From: Chlamydiota bacterium
Lineage (GTDB): Bacteria > Auribacterota > UBA3054 > B51-G9
Direction: 5' to 3'
Assembly (NCBI GenBank): GCA_030596365.1
Contig: JAUVKG010000017.1
Span: forward strand, 1-15,883
DNA length: 15,883 bases
The notes under the pieces were generated by a model. That model saw only the letters and a list, made by a program, of their open reading frames with translations, searched no databases and was not told where the DNA came from. The position numbers were made by a program, and so were the translations under genes. Shown piece by piece: positions 6,087 to 13,591 of the stretch (position 1 is its first letter; the number at the start of each line of letters is the position of its first letter).

Positions 6087-6980
6087 TTACTCCTTTGGAG
6101 GTTTTGCAAATAAAGTTTGCGATGGACGGTCCTTTAATGATTCGGAAAAAGAACGTAAATTACTTATTGTCTTGCTCAAATCCTGAAGCATTGGCTCAAG
6201 ATTGCTTTCAGTAATATATACCGAACGATTTAAGCTTTGGCTTATTTCTGTTAATTGGGTGAGTAGTAAACTTAGATGTTCAGGAGAAATATTTTGTACT
6301 ATATCACGGGCTTTTCCTGAAATAAACAATGAATTGTTAATAAAATTTGTTAAAGATCCATCTTCTATATAATGAGAAATTACATCGCTGGCTTCTCTGG
6401 AAACAGCAGCTATTATATTCATATTTGAAACTATAGGTCCCCAGTTCTTTTCCGAAGTGGCCGCATTTATCTGATGGAGCGCCTGGGTTAATCCGGCTGA
6501 TATCGCTCCGAGATTAATAGATTTCATTTGCTTCTGGAATTCTATAATCAGATCCGTCAGACCTGGCGACGGGCGAGAGGGAATTACTTTGTATTCAGGA
6601 AAAAAATCAAAATGTATATTATTGGTCGGTGTTGTCGCGATTCCAATTCCCAGGTACTTCAGACCTGTAATTCCTGCCGATTCAATTCGGGTAATCTGTT
6701 GAGTTGTTACTTTAAAGTCAGCACGCAATGCCATAACCACTTCAATTAATTCGCCGTCAGGTGCGAGTTCAACATCGGTGATTCTACCTACATTTACGCC
6801 TCGGTATTTTACGGGTGTATCTTTATTGAGTCCGCTGACATCCTGATTGAAAAAAGTTACGTATGTATTGGTATCGCCTGCATATCTTAAAACGCCCCAA
6901 AAAAGCAGAGCGAAAATTAACAGCGCCATACTTACCACTACAAATAAGCCTATTTTAAAATTGTTTGATTTGGTTGCCAT
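6087..6980 (-). CDS. mlaD: MCE-domain substrate-binding protein (MlaD-like)
   Basis: The 297-residue protein is anchored by one N-terminal membrane helix (about residues 11-30, FKIGLFVVVSMALLIFALLF). One MCE domain follows (about 38-115): YVTFFNQDVSGLNKDTPVKY, RGVNVGRITDVELAPDGELI and TRIESAGITGLKYLGIGI. MCE proteins form hexameric rings in the periplasm that carry phospholipids or other lipids between the membranes. The C-terminal half is helical (TDLIIEFQKQMKSINLG onward) and may extend the channel or contact the lipoprotein. No Shine-Dalgarno sequence precedes the ATG. The 88-bp gap to mlaF is an octamer array. The neighbours MlaE, MlaF and the lipoprotein confirm the transport role; the lipid substrate is unknown. 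Confidence 0.92.
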   Translation of the reverse strand: MATKSNNFKIGLFVVVSMALLIFALLFWGVLRYAGDTNTYVTFFNQDVSGLNKDTPVKYRGVNVGRITDVELAPDGELIEVVMALRADFKVTTQQITRIESAGITGLKYLGIGIATTPTNNIHFDFFPEYKVIPSRPSPGLTDLIIEFQKQMKSINLGAISAGLTQALHQINAATSEKNWGPIVSNMNIIAAVSREASDVISHYIEDGSLTNFINNSLFISGKARDIVQNISPEHLSLLLTQLTEISQSLNRSVYITESNLEPMLQDLSKTISNLRSFSESLKDRPSQTLFAKPPKE

Positions 6981-6991
6981 AATTTTAATTT

Positions 6992-7085
6992 AATGATTTA
7001 GTGATTTAGTGATTTAACGATTTTACGATTTAATGATTTAATGATTTTAATTCAATCGTTTCAATCGTTCAATCGTTCAATCGTT
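6992..7085. repeat. Octamer arrays GATTTAGT and TCAATCGT between mlaD and mlaF
   Basis: Seven 8-bp units (AATGATTT, AGTGATTT, AACGATTT, TACGATTT and variants, 6992-7047) are followed by about four TCAATCGT units (7052-7085). The second block overlaps the last six codons and the stop of mlaF (7069-7086). Confidence 0.9.
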
Positions 7086-7860
7086 TAATACTACTAGGAA
7101 TTCTGTTAAAAAAATTATATGTTTTTTTATTAGTTATATCGCTTTTCAATTCATCCGGTGAACCATCTGCAATTATACTTTTTGTTTCTTTGTCCAACAT
7201 AAGAACTCTTTGGGCAATGGCAAAAATACTGTTCAATTCGTGCGTTACCACTATTATTGTCGCACCAAGACTTTTGTTGATTTGAAGTATTAAATTGTCG
7301 AGATCAGCTGACGATATCGGATCAAGTCCCGCTGACGGTTCATCAAAAAATAATATCATCGGGTCAAGCGCCATCGCTCGGGCGAGGCCTGCTCTTTTTT
7401 TCATTCCACCGCTTATTTCTGATGGAAGATAATTTTCAAATCCGGATAAATTTACCAATTCCAATTTTAACTGAACAAGTATATCTACAGTTTCCGGAGG
7501 TAAAGATGTATATTCTTCAATCGGCAGTTTTATATTTTCGGCAAGTGTTAGAGAGCCGAATAAAGCTCCTGATTGAAACAAAACTCCTGTCTTTGTTAGT
7601 ATGTGCAGCTTTTCTTTATGCGTTGCGTTGACTATGCTTTCATTATCAATAAGTATATCACCGGCTTTAGGTTCTTCAAGTCCAATCATATGTCTGAGTA
7701 AAGTACTCTTGCCGCACCCGCTTCCTCCGCATATAGCAACAATTTCACCCCGGTCAATATTAAAACTAATATTTTCATGAATAATTACATCGCCATATCC
7801 GGTTGTAAGATCACTTACCTGAATAACTGGATGAAAAGATTTGTTGGGTTTATTATTCAA
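7069..7860 (-). CDS. mlaF: ABC transporter ATPase of the Mla-type system (MlaF-like)
   Basis: The 263-residue ATPase has all ABC motifs: Walker A GGSGCGKST (45-53), Q-loop Gln96, signature EISGGMKKRAGLARA (148-162), Walker B ILFFDEPSAGLDP (169-181) and the switch His207. EISGGMKKRAGLARAMAL is typical of MlaF/Mkl ATPases. It powers lipid transport with the MlaE permease at the inner membrane. The start is TTG (7858-7860), 4 nt after the mlaE stop. No ATG or GTG lies in a useful place, since the first internal Met is after Walker A. The last six residues (IKRLND) are encoded by the TCAATCGT octamer array, so the tail was probably altered by repeat growth. Confidence 0.92.
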   Translation of the reverse strand: MNNKPNKSFHPVIQVSDLTTGYGDVIIHENISFNIDRGEIVAICGGSGCGKSTLLRHMIGLEEPKAGDILIDNESIVNATHKEKLHILTKTGVLFQSGALFGSLTLAENIKLPIEEYTSLPPETVDILVQLKLELVNLSGFENYLPSEISGGMKKRAGLARAMALDPMILFFDEPSAGLDPISSADLDNLILQINKSLGATIIVVTHELNSIFAIAQRVLMLDKETKSIIADGSPDELKSDITNKKTYNFFNRIPSSIKRLND

Positions 7861-7864
7861 AGTG

Positions 7865-8986
7865 TCAGGTGTTGAAAATTACTGTAAAAAATCCGTTGAA
7901 AACTACTATTAAAAAAATGCCGCTCACAACTGCTGAAGTCGTTGATAATCCTACGTCTCCGGCACCACCTTTAACTTCAAAGCCGCGCATACATCCAACA
8001 CCGGCAATAAGTATTGCAAAAACAATTGATTTTACAAATCCCTGGAAAATTATAAACATATTTATTGAATCTAATGTTTGAGCTATGTACATTGATGTAG
8101 GTATGTCAAGAAATAACATGACTGTTACTATTCCTCCAACGATTCCGGCTACATTGGCTATTAATAATAAACATGGCATCGCAAGAGTAACTGCTATTAT
8201 TCTTGGAATTACAAGAAAATGCTGAGGGTTAATTCCCATACTTTCCAACGCGTCAATCTCCTCTGACACTTTCATAGTCCCTATCTCTGCCGCGAATGCC
8301 GCGCCCGAACGACCCGCGACAAGAACTGCTGTAATCATCGGACCAAGTTCCTGAACCATTGCTATCGCAACAAGATTGGCAACATAAATTTCAGCGCCGA
8401 ACTGTGCTAACTGACCTGCTCCGAGAAGCGCAAGTATAACTCCTATTAAAAATTGAATAGTTATAAGAATCGGCACAGCGTCAACGCCGGTTCTTTCAAA
8501 AAGTAAAAGAATATCACCCCATCTGACATATCGTGGATGAATAATCGCGTACATTAATGCCATAGTAACTTCGCCAATAAAAACAATTATATTTTTTAAA
8601 TCATTAATAAATTTTAGAGCAGCATTACCAATACGTATGATTATTACTTCTCTTTCGGGATTTATAAATCTAACGGGTTGGGCAAGCGAGTTGATATCAA
8701 TTAATGATATAAAATTCTTAATATCTTCAGTCATTTCTTCTATGGAAAAATAACAGTTTTGTTCCTGGCAAAATCGCTCTATTTCTATTACAACTGCCGC
8801 TCCGGCACTGTCAAAATAATCTACTTCAGATAAATCTAATAATAATTTCTTGAGGTGAAGCCCTTTGGTTTGGGTATCAAATTGTGAGAGCATGAGCGAT
8901 GCGTTTTTGACGTCGAGACGTCCTGCTAATTTAACATTAGCGGTACTGCTTTTTTCGTCTATATCTATCTGCAAACTATCAATCAT
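7865..8986 (-). CDS. mlaE: STAS-MlaE fusion permease of the Mla-type system
   Basis: The 373-residue protein joins two parts. Residues 1-105 form a STAS domain (VKLAGRLDVKNASLML, LLLDLSEVDYFDSAGAAVV) with the conserved DSxG serine at Ser60, the role played by separate MlaB in E. coli. Residues 125-373 form the MlaE permease with several membrane helices and the signature QELGPMITAVLVAGRSGAA followed by AAEIGTMKVSEEIDALESMG, the part that contacts the ATPase. It is the inner-membrane core of an ABC importer/exporter for lipids. It is first in the operon with mlaF, mlaD and the lipoprotein, with a promoter 34 nt upstream. The fusion is common outside Proteobacteria. No Shine-Dalgarno motif is seen. 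Confidence 0.94.
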   Translation of the reverse strand: MIDSLQIDIDEKSSTANVKLAGRLDVKNASLMLSQFDTQTKGLHLKKLLLDLSEVDYFDSAGAAVVIEIERFCQEQNCYFSIEEMTEDIKNFISLIDINSLAQPVRFINPEREVIIIRIGNAALKFINDLKNIIVFIGEVTMALMYAIIHPRYVRWGDILLLFERTGVDAVPILITIQFLIGVILALLGAGQLAQFGAEIYVANLVAIAMVQELGPMITAVLVAGRSGAAFAAEIGTMKVSEEIDALESMGINPQHFLVIPRIIAVTLAMPCLLLIANVAGIVGGIVTVMLFLDIPTSMYIAQTLDSINMFIIFQGFVKSIVFAILIAGVGCMRGFEVKGGAGDVGLSTTSAVVSGIFLIVVFNGFFTVIFNT

Positions 8987-9026
8987 ATTACATAAGAACT
9001 TTATTTGAATAATTTAATTGGAAGTT

Positions 9027-9055
9027 ATTATAACAAATTTGGCGGTTTTTGTAAA
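9027..9055 (-). promoter_or_regulatory. Sigma70-type promoter of the mla operon
   Basis: On the minus strand TTTACA (complement of 9050-9055), a 17-bp spacer and TATAAT (complement of 9027-9032) lie just before mlaE. The expected start near 9020 gives a leader of about 33 nt. The word repeats begin only upstream of it. Confidence 0.7.
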
Positions 9056-9080
9056 ATAGAATAACGGGAATAGTTACTAG

Positions 9081-9144
9081 TGGAAGTGTGGAAGTGTGAC
9101 CGTGTGGACGTGTGGAAGTGTGAAAGTGTGAAAGTGAGAAAGTG
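9081..9144. repeat. Octamer array TGGAAGTG, 8 units
   Basis: Eight 8-bp units, TGGAAGTG with variants TGACCGTG, TGGACGTG, TGAAAGTG and AGAAAGTG, lie in the mlaE-upstream gap. Every unit ends in GTG. No coding sense on either strand. Confidence 0.9.
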
Positions 9145-9168
9145 GGGAGGGATTAACTTCGAATTTCC

Positions 9169-9204
9169 TCCCATAATTCCCATATCTCCCATATCTCCCA
9201 TAGC
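9169..9204. repeat. Nonamer array TCCCATATC, 4 units
   Basis: Four 9-bp units (TCCCATAAT, TCCCATATC twice, TCCCATAGC) follow the octamer array by 24 bp. Confidence 0.85.
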
Positions 9205-9237
9205 ACTGACTACCTGACACCTGAATATCCAATATCT

Positions 9238-9269
9238 AACTCTCAACTACCAATTATCAAGTTTAAGAC
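9238..9269. repeat. Second copy of the AACTCTCAACT..CAAGTTTAA motif
   Basis: AACTCTCAACTACCAATT followed by ATCAAGTTTAA matches 5314-5342 (AACTCTCAACTCTCAATT, then CTCAAGTTTAA) with only a few changes. In both places a heptamer array of the AYYACGG type follows within 100 bp. Confidence 0.7.
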
Positions 9270-9298
9270 ATGGTACCCCGCCTCCGGCTGGGCAAGTC

Positions 9299-9419
9299 TG
9301 ACACCTGACACCTGACACCTGATTACCGACCACGGATTACGGATTACCGATCACGGATCACGGATCACGGATCACGGATCACGGATTACGGATTACGGAT
9401 TACCGATCACGGATCACTA
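9299..9419. repeat. Heptamer arrays TGACACC and AYYACGG, reaching the pseudopilin stop codon
   Basis: Three TGACACC units (9299-9319) pass into fourteen 7-bp units from 9322 to 9419: ATTACCG, ACCACGG, ATTACGG, five ATCACGG in a row, and so on. The last unit, ATCACTA, contains the TAG stop (9417-9419) of the giant pseudopilin gene. It is the same family as the array at 5386-5469. The whole 8987-9416 gap has no gene. Confidence 0.9.
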
Positions 9420-12400
9420 CCGGTTCGCCCGGTTTATTATTATTTTTTCAACCTTCCGGGAGAGTATTTCCTGTGATTCTTTGTTGATTGTTTCAGCTTC
9501 TATCTCCGCTCTGAAAATTTCAGACCGAACAATAAATTTCTCCGTTCCGATCATTGATAATTTATTCTTTTTTATTGTTTCATACAATTCACCGGCTGTT
9601 TTGAAATGTTTTCCCGACCGAATATTTTTCGACAGCGTAATCGCGAGATTTGTTCTGTTTTTACAAATATCTATAAGTTTGTTTTGTGGAATGGTGTTTA
9701 TATTAACATATTTTCTCTCTGTAAATGGGTGGAGATAAATTCCGCGTAACCATAATGCCGATTGCTCTTTTGACAAAACATTGTGAGTGGTAATTTTAAG
9801 TCTTAACCTCCCGGACTTTAAAATTTTTTCCGGTATTATTCCGAGAAAAATCCGGTCGGATAAGTCAAAAGCTTTTTTCTTTACAACAGGTGTATATTTT
9901 ATTTTGTCTTCATCCCATATCGATATTGATAATTTTAATAACTTATTTGTCAGAACGCTTTCCTCAAATATACTCGATGGGAAAAAAGATCCTTTGGATC
10001 CACGACCGGAAAGAGTTAATTTTACTGATGAACTAACTCGCGGTAAATTTGTCCATTCAAATATTATCGAACCTGATGCACCGAATATGTGAACTCCTCC
10101 TGATGTTCCGTCGGGAGAAATTACTGCTGTTTTATTTACAGATTGTGTTGATGCAAAAACATTTGGAATTAATAATTTGCATGAAGATTCGCTGAATGAA
10201 TGTATTGATAGGGGAGATATACCTTTAATAAAAAGTTTGTCCGCAAGAATTCCCGGTGAACCAATCGGGTATTCAGGTGAATTATCATCAAAAATAATTT
10301 TGCCGCCTTCAAATCTTTTTATTTTTATTTTATCGTTTATTACTTTTATATTGTTCAATGAATGTGTAAGCGCATCGCTGAACTTCAAAAAACGCGAATT
10401 ACATAAATACCAGTCGTTTGATGTGCTTATTTTAAGCTCGTTTAAAACAGCTGATTTTTCAATAGGGGAATCGTATCTGTTGTTTCTGACCTGCCGACAA
10501 TTATTTTTGCTGTTATCTATTTCACGTGTGACAGTATCCCAACTGATTTTATTGACTTCAAGTTGACCCGAAGAAAGTTTTTTGAACATACTCGATTTGT
10601 TTTCACGCTTTATCTTTTGCGGTTTATGAATTGTCGCGGCGATTTTGCCTTCGGGATTTAAAAGATAATATTCACTTATTATATCTGATAAACCGTTGAA
10701 CTTTAATTCACCTTTTTTTGTATCAGTAAATCTCTTGCGCGAACCGGCCATACGAACAACTAACGCTGATTTTTTTTGTTCTATAATTATTCCCGGTACC
10801 GGAGAATAATTCTCATCATCGCCATCTGCATCAAAGAGTACAACTTCATTTTTCAAATCGGAAATTTTGTCTGACCAGTTAACGCCTGCGATTTCGATTT
10901 CCCAATCAGATTCCCATGGCTGACTTTTATCTGAGGTACTTTTTTGTGAATATGTTTTTAAAGGTTTAATTGATTTAACTTTAAAAAAAGGTCCCCATAC
11001 ACTTTTATTAATTTGTATCGCCGGAATGTTTTCGCCCTCATTATTTCCCCAAACGCCATTTTTGTTTGCCCCGGAAAATCTATCAAAAAGAGATGAATCC
11101 GCCGTTAATATTAACGATGAATTCGGTGGAATTACAGGTGAAGGATTTTCAACTCTGGCCGCTGCTTTCACAGAATAATAAACAGATGTTTTGAACGGCG
11201 AAGAATTGAAAATTAAATCACCGCATTTGTAACTAAGCCGCCAGTCGTGGATATTTATAAATGATTCAGAACTGTTGTAAAGCGTAATGAATTCCGGCTG
11301 CTCAATTATCGCGCTGTCAATGAAAAAAGGATTATATTTTGAAACTCCTCTTTCGGGCGAACGGATTATCAGTTCAAGGTAATTTCCTTTTTTATATGCA
11401 TGTGATGTTGCCGGCTTGCCATTGTTAAAAACTGCAACACCATTTTTTGAAAACTCTATTTCCTGAAGCGATTCCATTCCAAAAAAACTCGCGGACGCTT
11501 TTAGTTTTTCAGAAAGACGGTTGCCGGTGAAAAGGGTCATTCGATAATCGCTTGACGAACTTACATTCGTAATTAATATACCGTCAGGGGCGGAATTGGT
11601 TAACGTAAAAATCGCACCGCGCTCCTTGGCTGAACGAGTTTTAAATATTTGCATTTCATTCAATGAAGAAAACCAGCCGACAAATGTTACCGTTTGCCTG
11701 AACGTTCCTGTCGGCATGAACCGGTTGTAATTATCATCCTCAAAAAATAATGTGTCAGTTGTGTTGCTGATAACATTCTGCTTTTTTAAATTGCTTCCCG
11801 CACCGGTAACTGCAACGATATTGTTCCACATTCCGGGATGCCACATTGGTAATTCGGCATCAGAACGCATTTTCGAATATTCATTCCAACCCGGGAGATT
11901 TGACATTGGTTTATCATCGAGTTTAACTGCTACATTTGTTTTCCCGGTTTCATTGTTATAAAAAAGTCGAGTATCATTTGCAAGAAAAAAATTGTGAGCT
12001 GAACGCTGCTCATAATATCTGCCAAGACGCATTGAATCGTCAAAATGAATCCATCGGGAATCAGTATTGTCAGCTATAATGTCAAAAGTTATTGCTTCGG
12101 TGTCGGAAATATTTATATCAGAAAGATAATTGTTCGCATCGCGATCATCAATCAGCATCGCAGTAACTCTGTTTAATTTTAATTCATTCGTGGATGAATT
12201 ATCAAAACATTTTATTAATCTTTTTAAATTGTCTTTACTGACCGCATTTATATCATCAGTTGGTATCCATTTGCCACCTGCCCATGCGACCGGAGTTAAT
12301 GGCTGATAGTCATTGGGATGTTCTTTTGACGGTTTGATATCTTCAACATAAAATCTATATCTGCAAAGTGTGCCTTCAATAGGCCCCGGCAGACAGAACC

Positions 12401-12686
12401 ATTGTGAGAATTTATTTGATGCGGAATTTTGCTTTTGTACAAACCATTCGTCTGAAAATGAATCATAACAATTTACCGATAAATCATCGTATAAAAGCGC
12501 TTTAATATGATTCTCGCCCGACTGCATTACTGAGTCAACAGCACTTTTACATAATGCATATCGTGATGAATCTAAAGATGTAGAGCTGTTTATCGTTGTG
12601 TATACTGCTAAAAGACTGAAAATTGTAAGCAGTAGTAGAACAATAATCAATGCTCCGCCTTTATTTTTTGATGATTTGTAATACAA
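9417..12686 (-). CDS. Giant GspK/PilX-like pseudopilin with a lamin-tail-like domain (1089 aa)
   Basis: The N-terminus (KNKGGALIIVLLLLTIFSLL, residues 7-26) is a type IV-pilin/GspK-type leader: basic residues, Gly-Gly, then a hydrophobic helix without the Glu5 of major pilins, as usual for GspK and PilX. The C-terminal ~97 residues (YVNINTIPQNKLIDICKNRT from 993, then HFKTAGELYETI) resemble the INVNTA helix-hairpin-helix and end part of GspK. About 465-540 looks like a lamin-tail domain (EFITLYNSSESFINIHDWRL, PPNSSLILTADSSLF). GspK proteins are usually about 300 residues, so some 650 extra residues of beta-rich insert are unusual. The start is TTG (12684-12686), behind a G-rich hairpin. It stands alone, without gsp or pil genes beside it. 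Verrucomicrobial Verru_Chthon cassette protein A is a similarly long alternative comparison. Confidence 0.75.
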   Translation of the reverse strand: MYYKSSKNKGGALIIVLLLLTIFSLLAVYTTINSSTSLDSSRYALCKSAVDSVMQSGENHIKALLYDDLSVNCYDSFSDEWFVQKQNSASNKFSQWFCLPGPIEGTLCRYRFYVEDIKPSKEHPNDYQPLTPVAWAGGKWIPTDDINAVSKDNLKRLIKCFDNSSTNELKLNRVTAMLIDDRDANNYLSDINISDTEAITFDIIADNTDSRWIHFDDSMRLGRYYEQRSAHNFFLANDTRLFYNNETGKTNVAVKLDDKPMSNLPGWNEYSKMRSDAELPMWHPGMWNNIVAVTGAGSNLKKQNVISNTTDTLFFEDDNYNRFMPTGTFRQTVTFVGWFSSLNEMQIFKTRSAKERGAIFTLTNSAPDGILITNVSSSSDYRMTLFTGNRLSEKLKASASFFGMESLQEIEFSKNGVAVFNNGKPATSHAYKKGNYLELIIRSPERGVSKYNPFFIDSAIIEQPEFITLYNSSESFINIHDWRLSYKCGDLIFNSSPFKTSVYYSVKAAARVENPSPVIPPNSSLILTADSSLFDRFSGANKNGVWGNNEGENIPAIQINKSVWGPFFKVKSIKPLKTYSQKSTSDKSQPWESDWEIEIAGVNWSDKISDLKNEVVLFDADGDDENYSPVPGIIIEQKKSALVVRMAGSRKRFTDTKKGELKFNGLSDIISEYYLLNPEGKIAATIHKPQKIKRENKSSMFKKLSSGQLEVNKISWDTVTREIDNSKNNCRQVRNNRYDSPIEKSAVLNELKISTSNDWYLCNSRFLKFSDALTHSLNNIKVINDKIKIKRFEGGKIIFDDNSPEYPIGSPGILADKLFIKGISPLSIHSFSESSCKLLIPNVFASTQSVNKTAVISPDGTSGGVHIFGASGSIIFEWTNLPRVSSSVKLTLSGRGSKGSFFPSSIFEESVLTNKLLKLSISIWDEDKIKYTPVVKKKAFDLSDRIFLGIIPEKILKSGRLRLKITTHNVLSKEQSALWLRGIYLHPFTERKYVNINTIPQNKLIDICKNRTNLAITLSKNIRSGKHFKTAGELYETIKKNKLSMIGTEKFIVRSEIFRAEIEAETINKESQEILSRKVEKIIINRANR

Positions 12687-12726
12687 TGGATTAATTCCCC
12701 CTTTCCTAAAGGGGGTAGGGGGATTT
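12687..12726. repeat. CCCCCTTT-CCT-AAAGGGGG hairpin in front of the pseudopilin start
   Basis: An 8-bp stem (12697-12704 with 12708-12715) lies 10 nt upstream of the TTG start on the minus strand. In the transcript the only Shine-Dalgarno-like sequence (AGGAAAGGGGG) is inside this hairpin. A GTAGGGGGATT tail follows on the plus strand. It resembles the other C/G-rich elements at 12900 and 13590. Confidence 0.7.
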
Positions 12727-12732
12727 TATTTT

Positions 12733-12786
12733 GATTAATGGATTAATGGATTAATGGATTATTGGATTATTGGATTAATGGATATG
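12733..12786. repeat. Octamer array GATTAATG
   Basis: Six units (GATTAATG three times, GATTATTG twice, GATTAATG) plus a partial GATATGG, with exact 8-bp phase. Confidence 0.9.
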
Positions 12787-12790
12787 GAGT

Positions 12791-12822
12791 GCAGGAATAA
12801 AGCCGCAATAGCGGCATTTACT
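12791..12822. repeat. Imperfect hairpin GCAG..TAAAGCCGC-AATA-GCGGC.TTTACTGC
   Basis: The inner stem GCCGC/GCGGC (12802-12806, 12811-12815) has an AATA loop. The outer pairing TAAA/TTTA and GCAG/CTGC is broken by small bulges. It is GC-rich compared with its surroundings and lies between two octamer arrays. No T tract follows. Confidence 0.6.
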
Positions 12823-12852
12823 GCGCGGACGCGAAGCGACCGAAATACTTTG

Positions 12853-12897
12853 GATTGATGGATTGATGGATTTGGATTGTTGGATTGTTGGATTATA
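12853..12897. repeat. Octamer array GATTGATG/GATTGTTG
   Basis: Two GATTGATG units, a 6-bp GATTTG slip, two GATTGTTG units and a partial GATTATAC. It is the same word family as 12733-12786 and 13555-13591. Confidence 0.85.
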
Positions 12898-12940
12898 CCA
12901 CCCCGGCCTACCGGCCACCCCTCCTAAAACAGGAGGGGAG
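12898..12940. repeat. C/G-rich double-hairpin element, copy B (minus orientation)
   Basis: CCCCTCCT-AAAAC-AGGAGGGG (12918-12938) lies next to GGCC-TACC-GGCC (12905-12916). Read on the minus strand it matches copy C at 13589-13630: a CCCCTC/GAGGGG hairpin, then GTGGCC/GGCC GGGGTG. The remaining sequence of the 12687-13036 gap holds no gene. Confidence 0.75.
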
Positions 12941-12963
12941 TTTATTGGATTACTTCTTTACCA

Positions 12964-13036
12964 TAATTGAAATTTTATTAAATTTCAATTAACCGAATAC
13001 CATCGCGCCTGGGCGCGATTTGCGCTTGCAGCGCAA
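12964..13036 (-). terminator. Three consecutive hairpins after cobO
   Basis: Directly behind the cobO stop are TTGCGCT/AGCGCAA (13020-13036), ATCGCGCC/GGCGCGAT (13002-13019) and a 12-bp AT-rich stem TAATTGAAATTT with its complement (12964-12991, loop TATT). The first two are GC-rich and back to back. No strong U tract follows, so this is a likely but not classical transcription end. Confidence 0.6.
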
Positions 13037-13552
13037 CTAAGATTCAATTCCTTTTCGTGCGTGAATTCCATTCTGATAATAATGTTTAATTTCCCGCATT
13101 TCGGTTACTAAATCAGCGCGCTCAATAATTTTTTTATCTACATTTCTACCTGTCAAAACTAATTCTACATTTTTGGGTTTGTTGTTTATTAATTCTAAAA
13201 CTTCGTCTACAGAAATTAACTTGTAATAAATAGCAATATTTATTTCGTCCAGCACTACAATTTCATGTTTTCCTTCTGCGATAATATTAGACACTTCCCC
13301 AAAACCATTTTTGGCAACTTTTATGTCTTCTTCATCCGGTTTTTTATAGATAAAGCAATCACGACCATATTGCTTTAAAGTAATATTTTCAGAGAGTTTC
13401 TTAATTGAATGAAGTTCGCTATACTCCATCCCTTTAACAAATTGCGCGAAAAATACTTTTAATCCGGCACCGGCTGCACGCAAGGCTAATCCGAGTGCGG
13501 CGGTAGTTTTTCCCTTGCCATTTCCTGTATAAACCTGTATATAACCTTGCAT
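13037..13552 (-). CDS. cobO: Cob(I)yrinic acid a,c-diamide adenosyltransferase (CobO/BtuR type)
   Basis: The 171-residue cytoplasmic enzyme transfers the 5'-deoxyadenosyl group of ATP to cob(I)alamin or cob(I)yrinic acid diamide, making adenosylcobalamin in synthesis or salvage. The N-terminus has the family P-loop YTGNGKGKTTAALGLALRAA (8-27). FFAQFVKG, VVLDEINIAIYY and LVLTGRNVD follow, and the C-terminus HARKGIES matches the family's .A.KGIE. end, so the TAG is a genuine stop. It lies 17 bp after the PEP-CTERM gene, behind the same cobalamin riboswitch. The gap is only a GATTAATG-type octamer array reaching 3 bp from the ATG, with no Shine-Dalgarno sequence. No other cobalamin synthesis gene is in the window, which favours salvage. 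Confidence 0.95.
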   Translation of the reverse strand: MQGYIQVYTGNGKGKTTAALGLALRAAGAGLKVFFAQFVKGMEYSELHSIKKLSENITLKQYGRDCFIYKKPDEEDIKVAKNGFGEVSNIIAEGKHEIVVLDEINIAIYYKLISVDEVLELINNKPKNVELVLTGRNVDKKIIERADLVTEMREIKHYYQNGIHARKGIES

Positions 13553-13554
13553 AA

Positions 13555-13591
13555 GATTGGATTGTTGGATTAATGGATTATTGGATTAATT
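13555..13591. repeat. Octamer array GATTGTTG/GATTAATG at the cobO start
   Basis: GATTG, GATTGTTG, GATTAATG, GATTATTG and GATTAATT fill the whole space between the cobO ATG and the PEP-CTERM stop (TAA at 13570-13572), and encode the last residues (NPIIH) of the PEP-CTERM protein. Confidence 0.9.

Noticed and set aside
9299..9419. CRISPR-like array
   Set aside because: Units are only 7 bp and touch each other; there are no 25-40 bp repeats with unique spacers and no cas genes.
9481..12000. Several plus-strand open frames inside the pseudopilin region (for example 10177-10566)
   Set aside because: They are shadows antisense to a continuous 1089-codon frame with a recognisable start and end domain.
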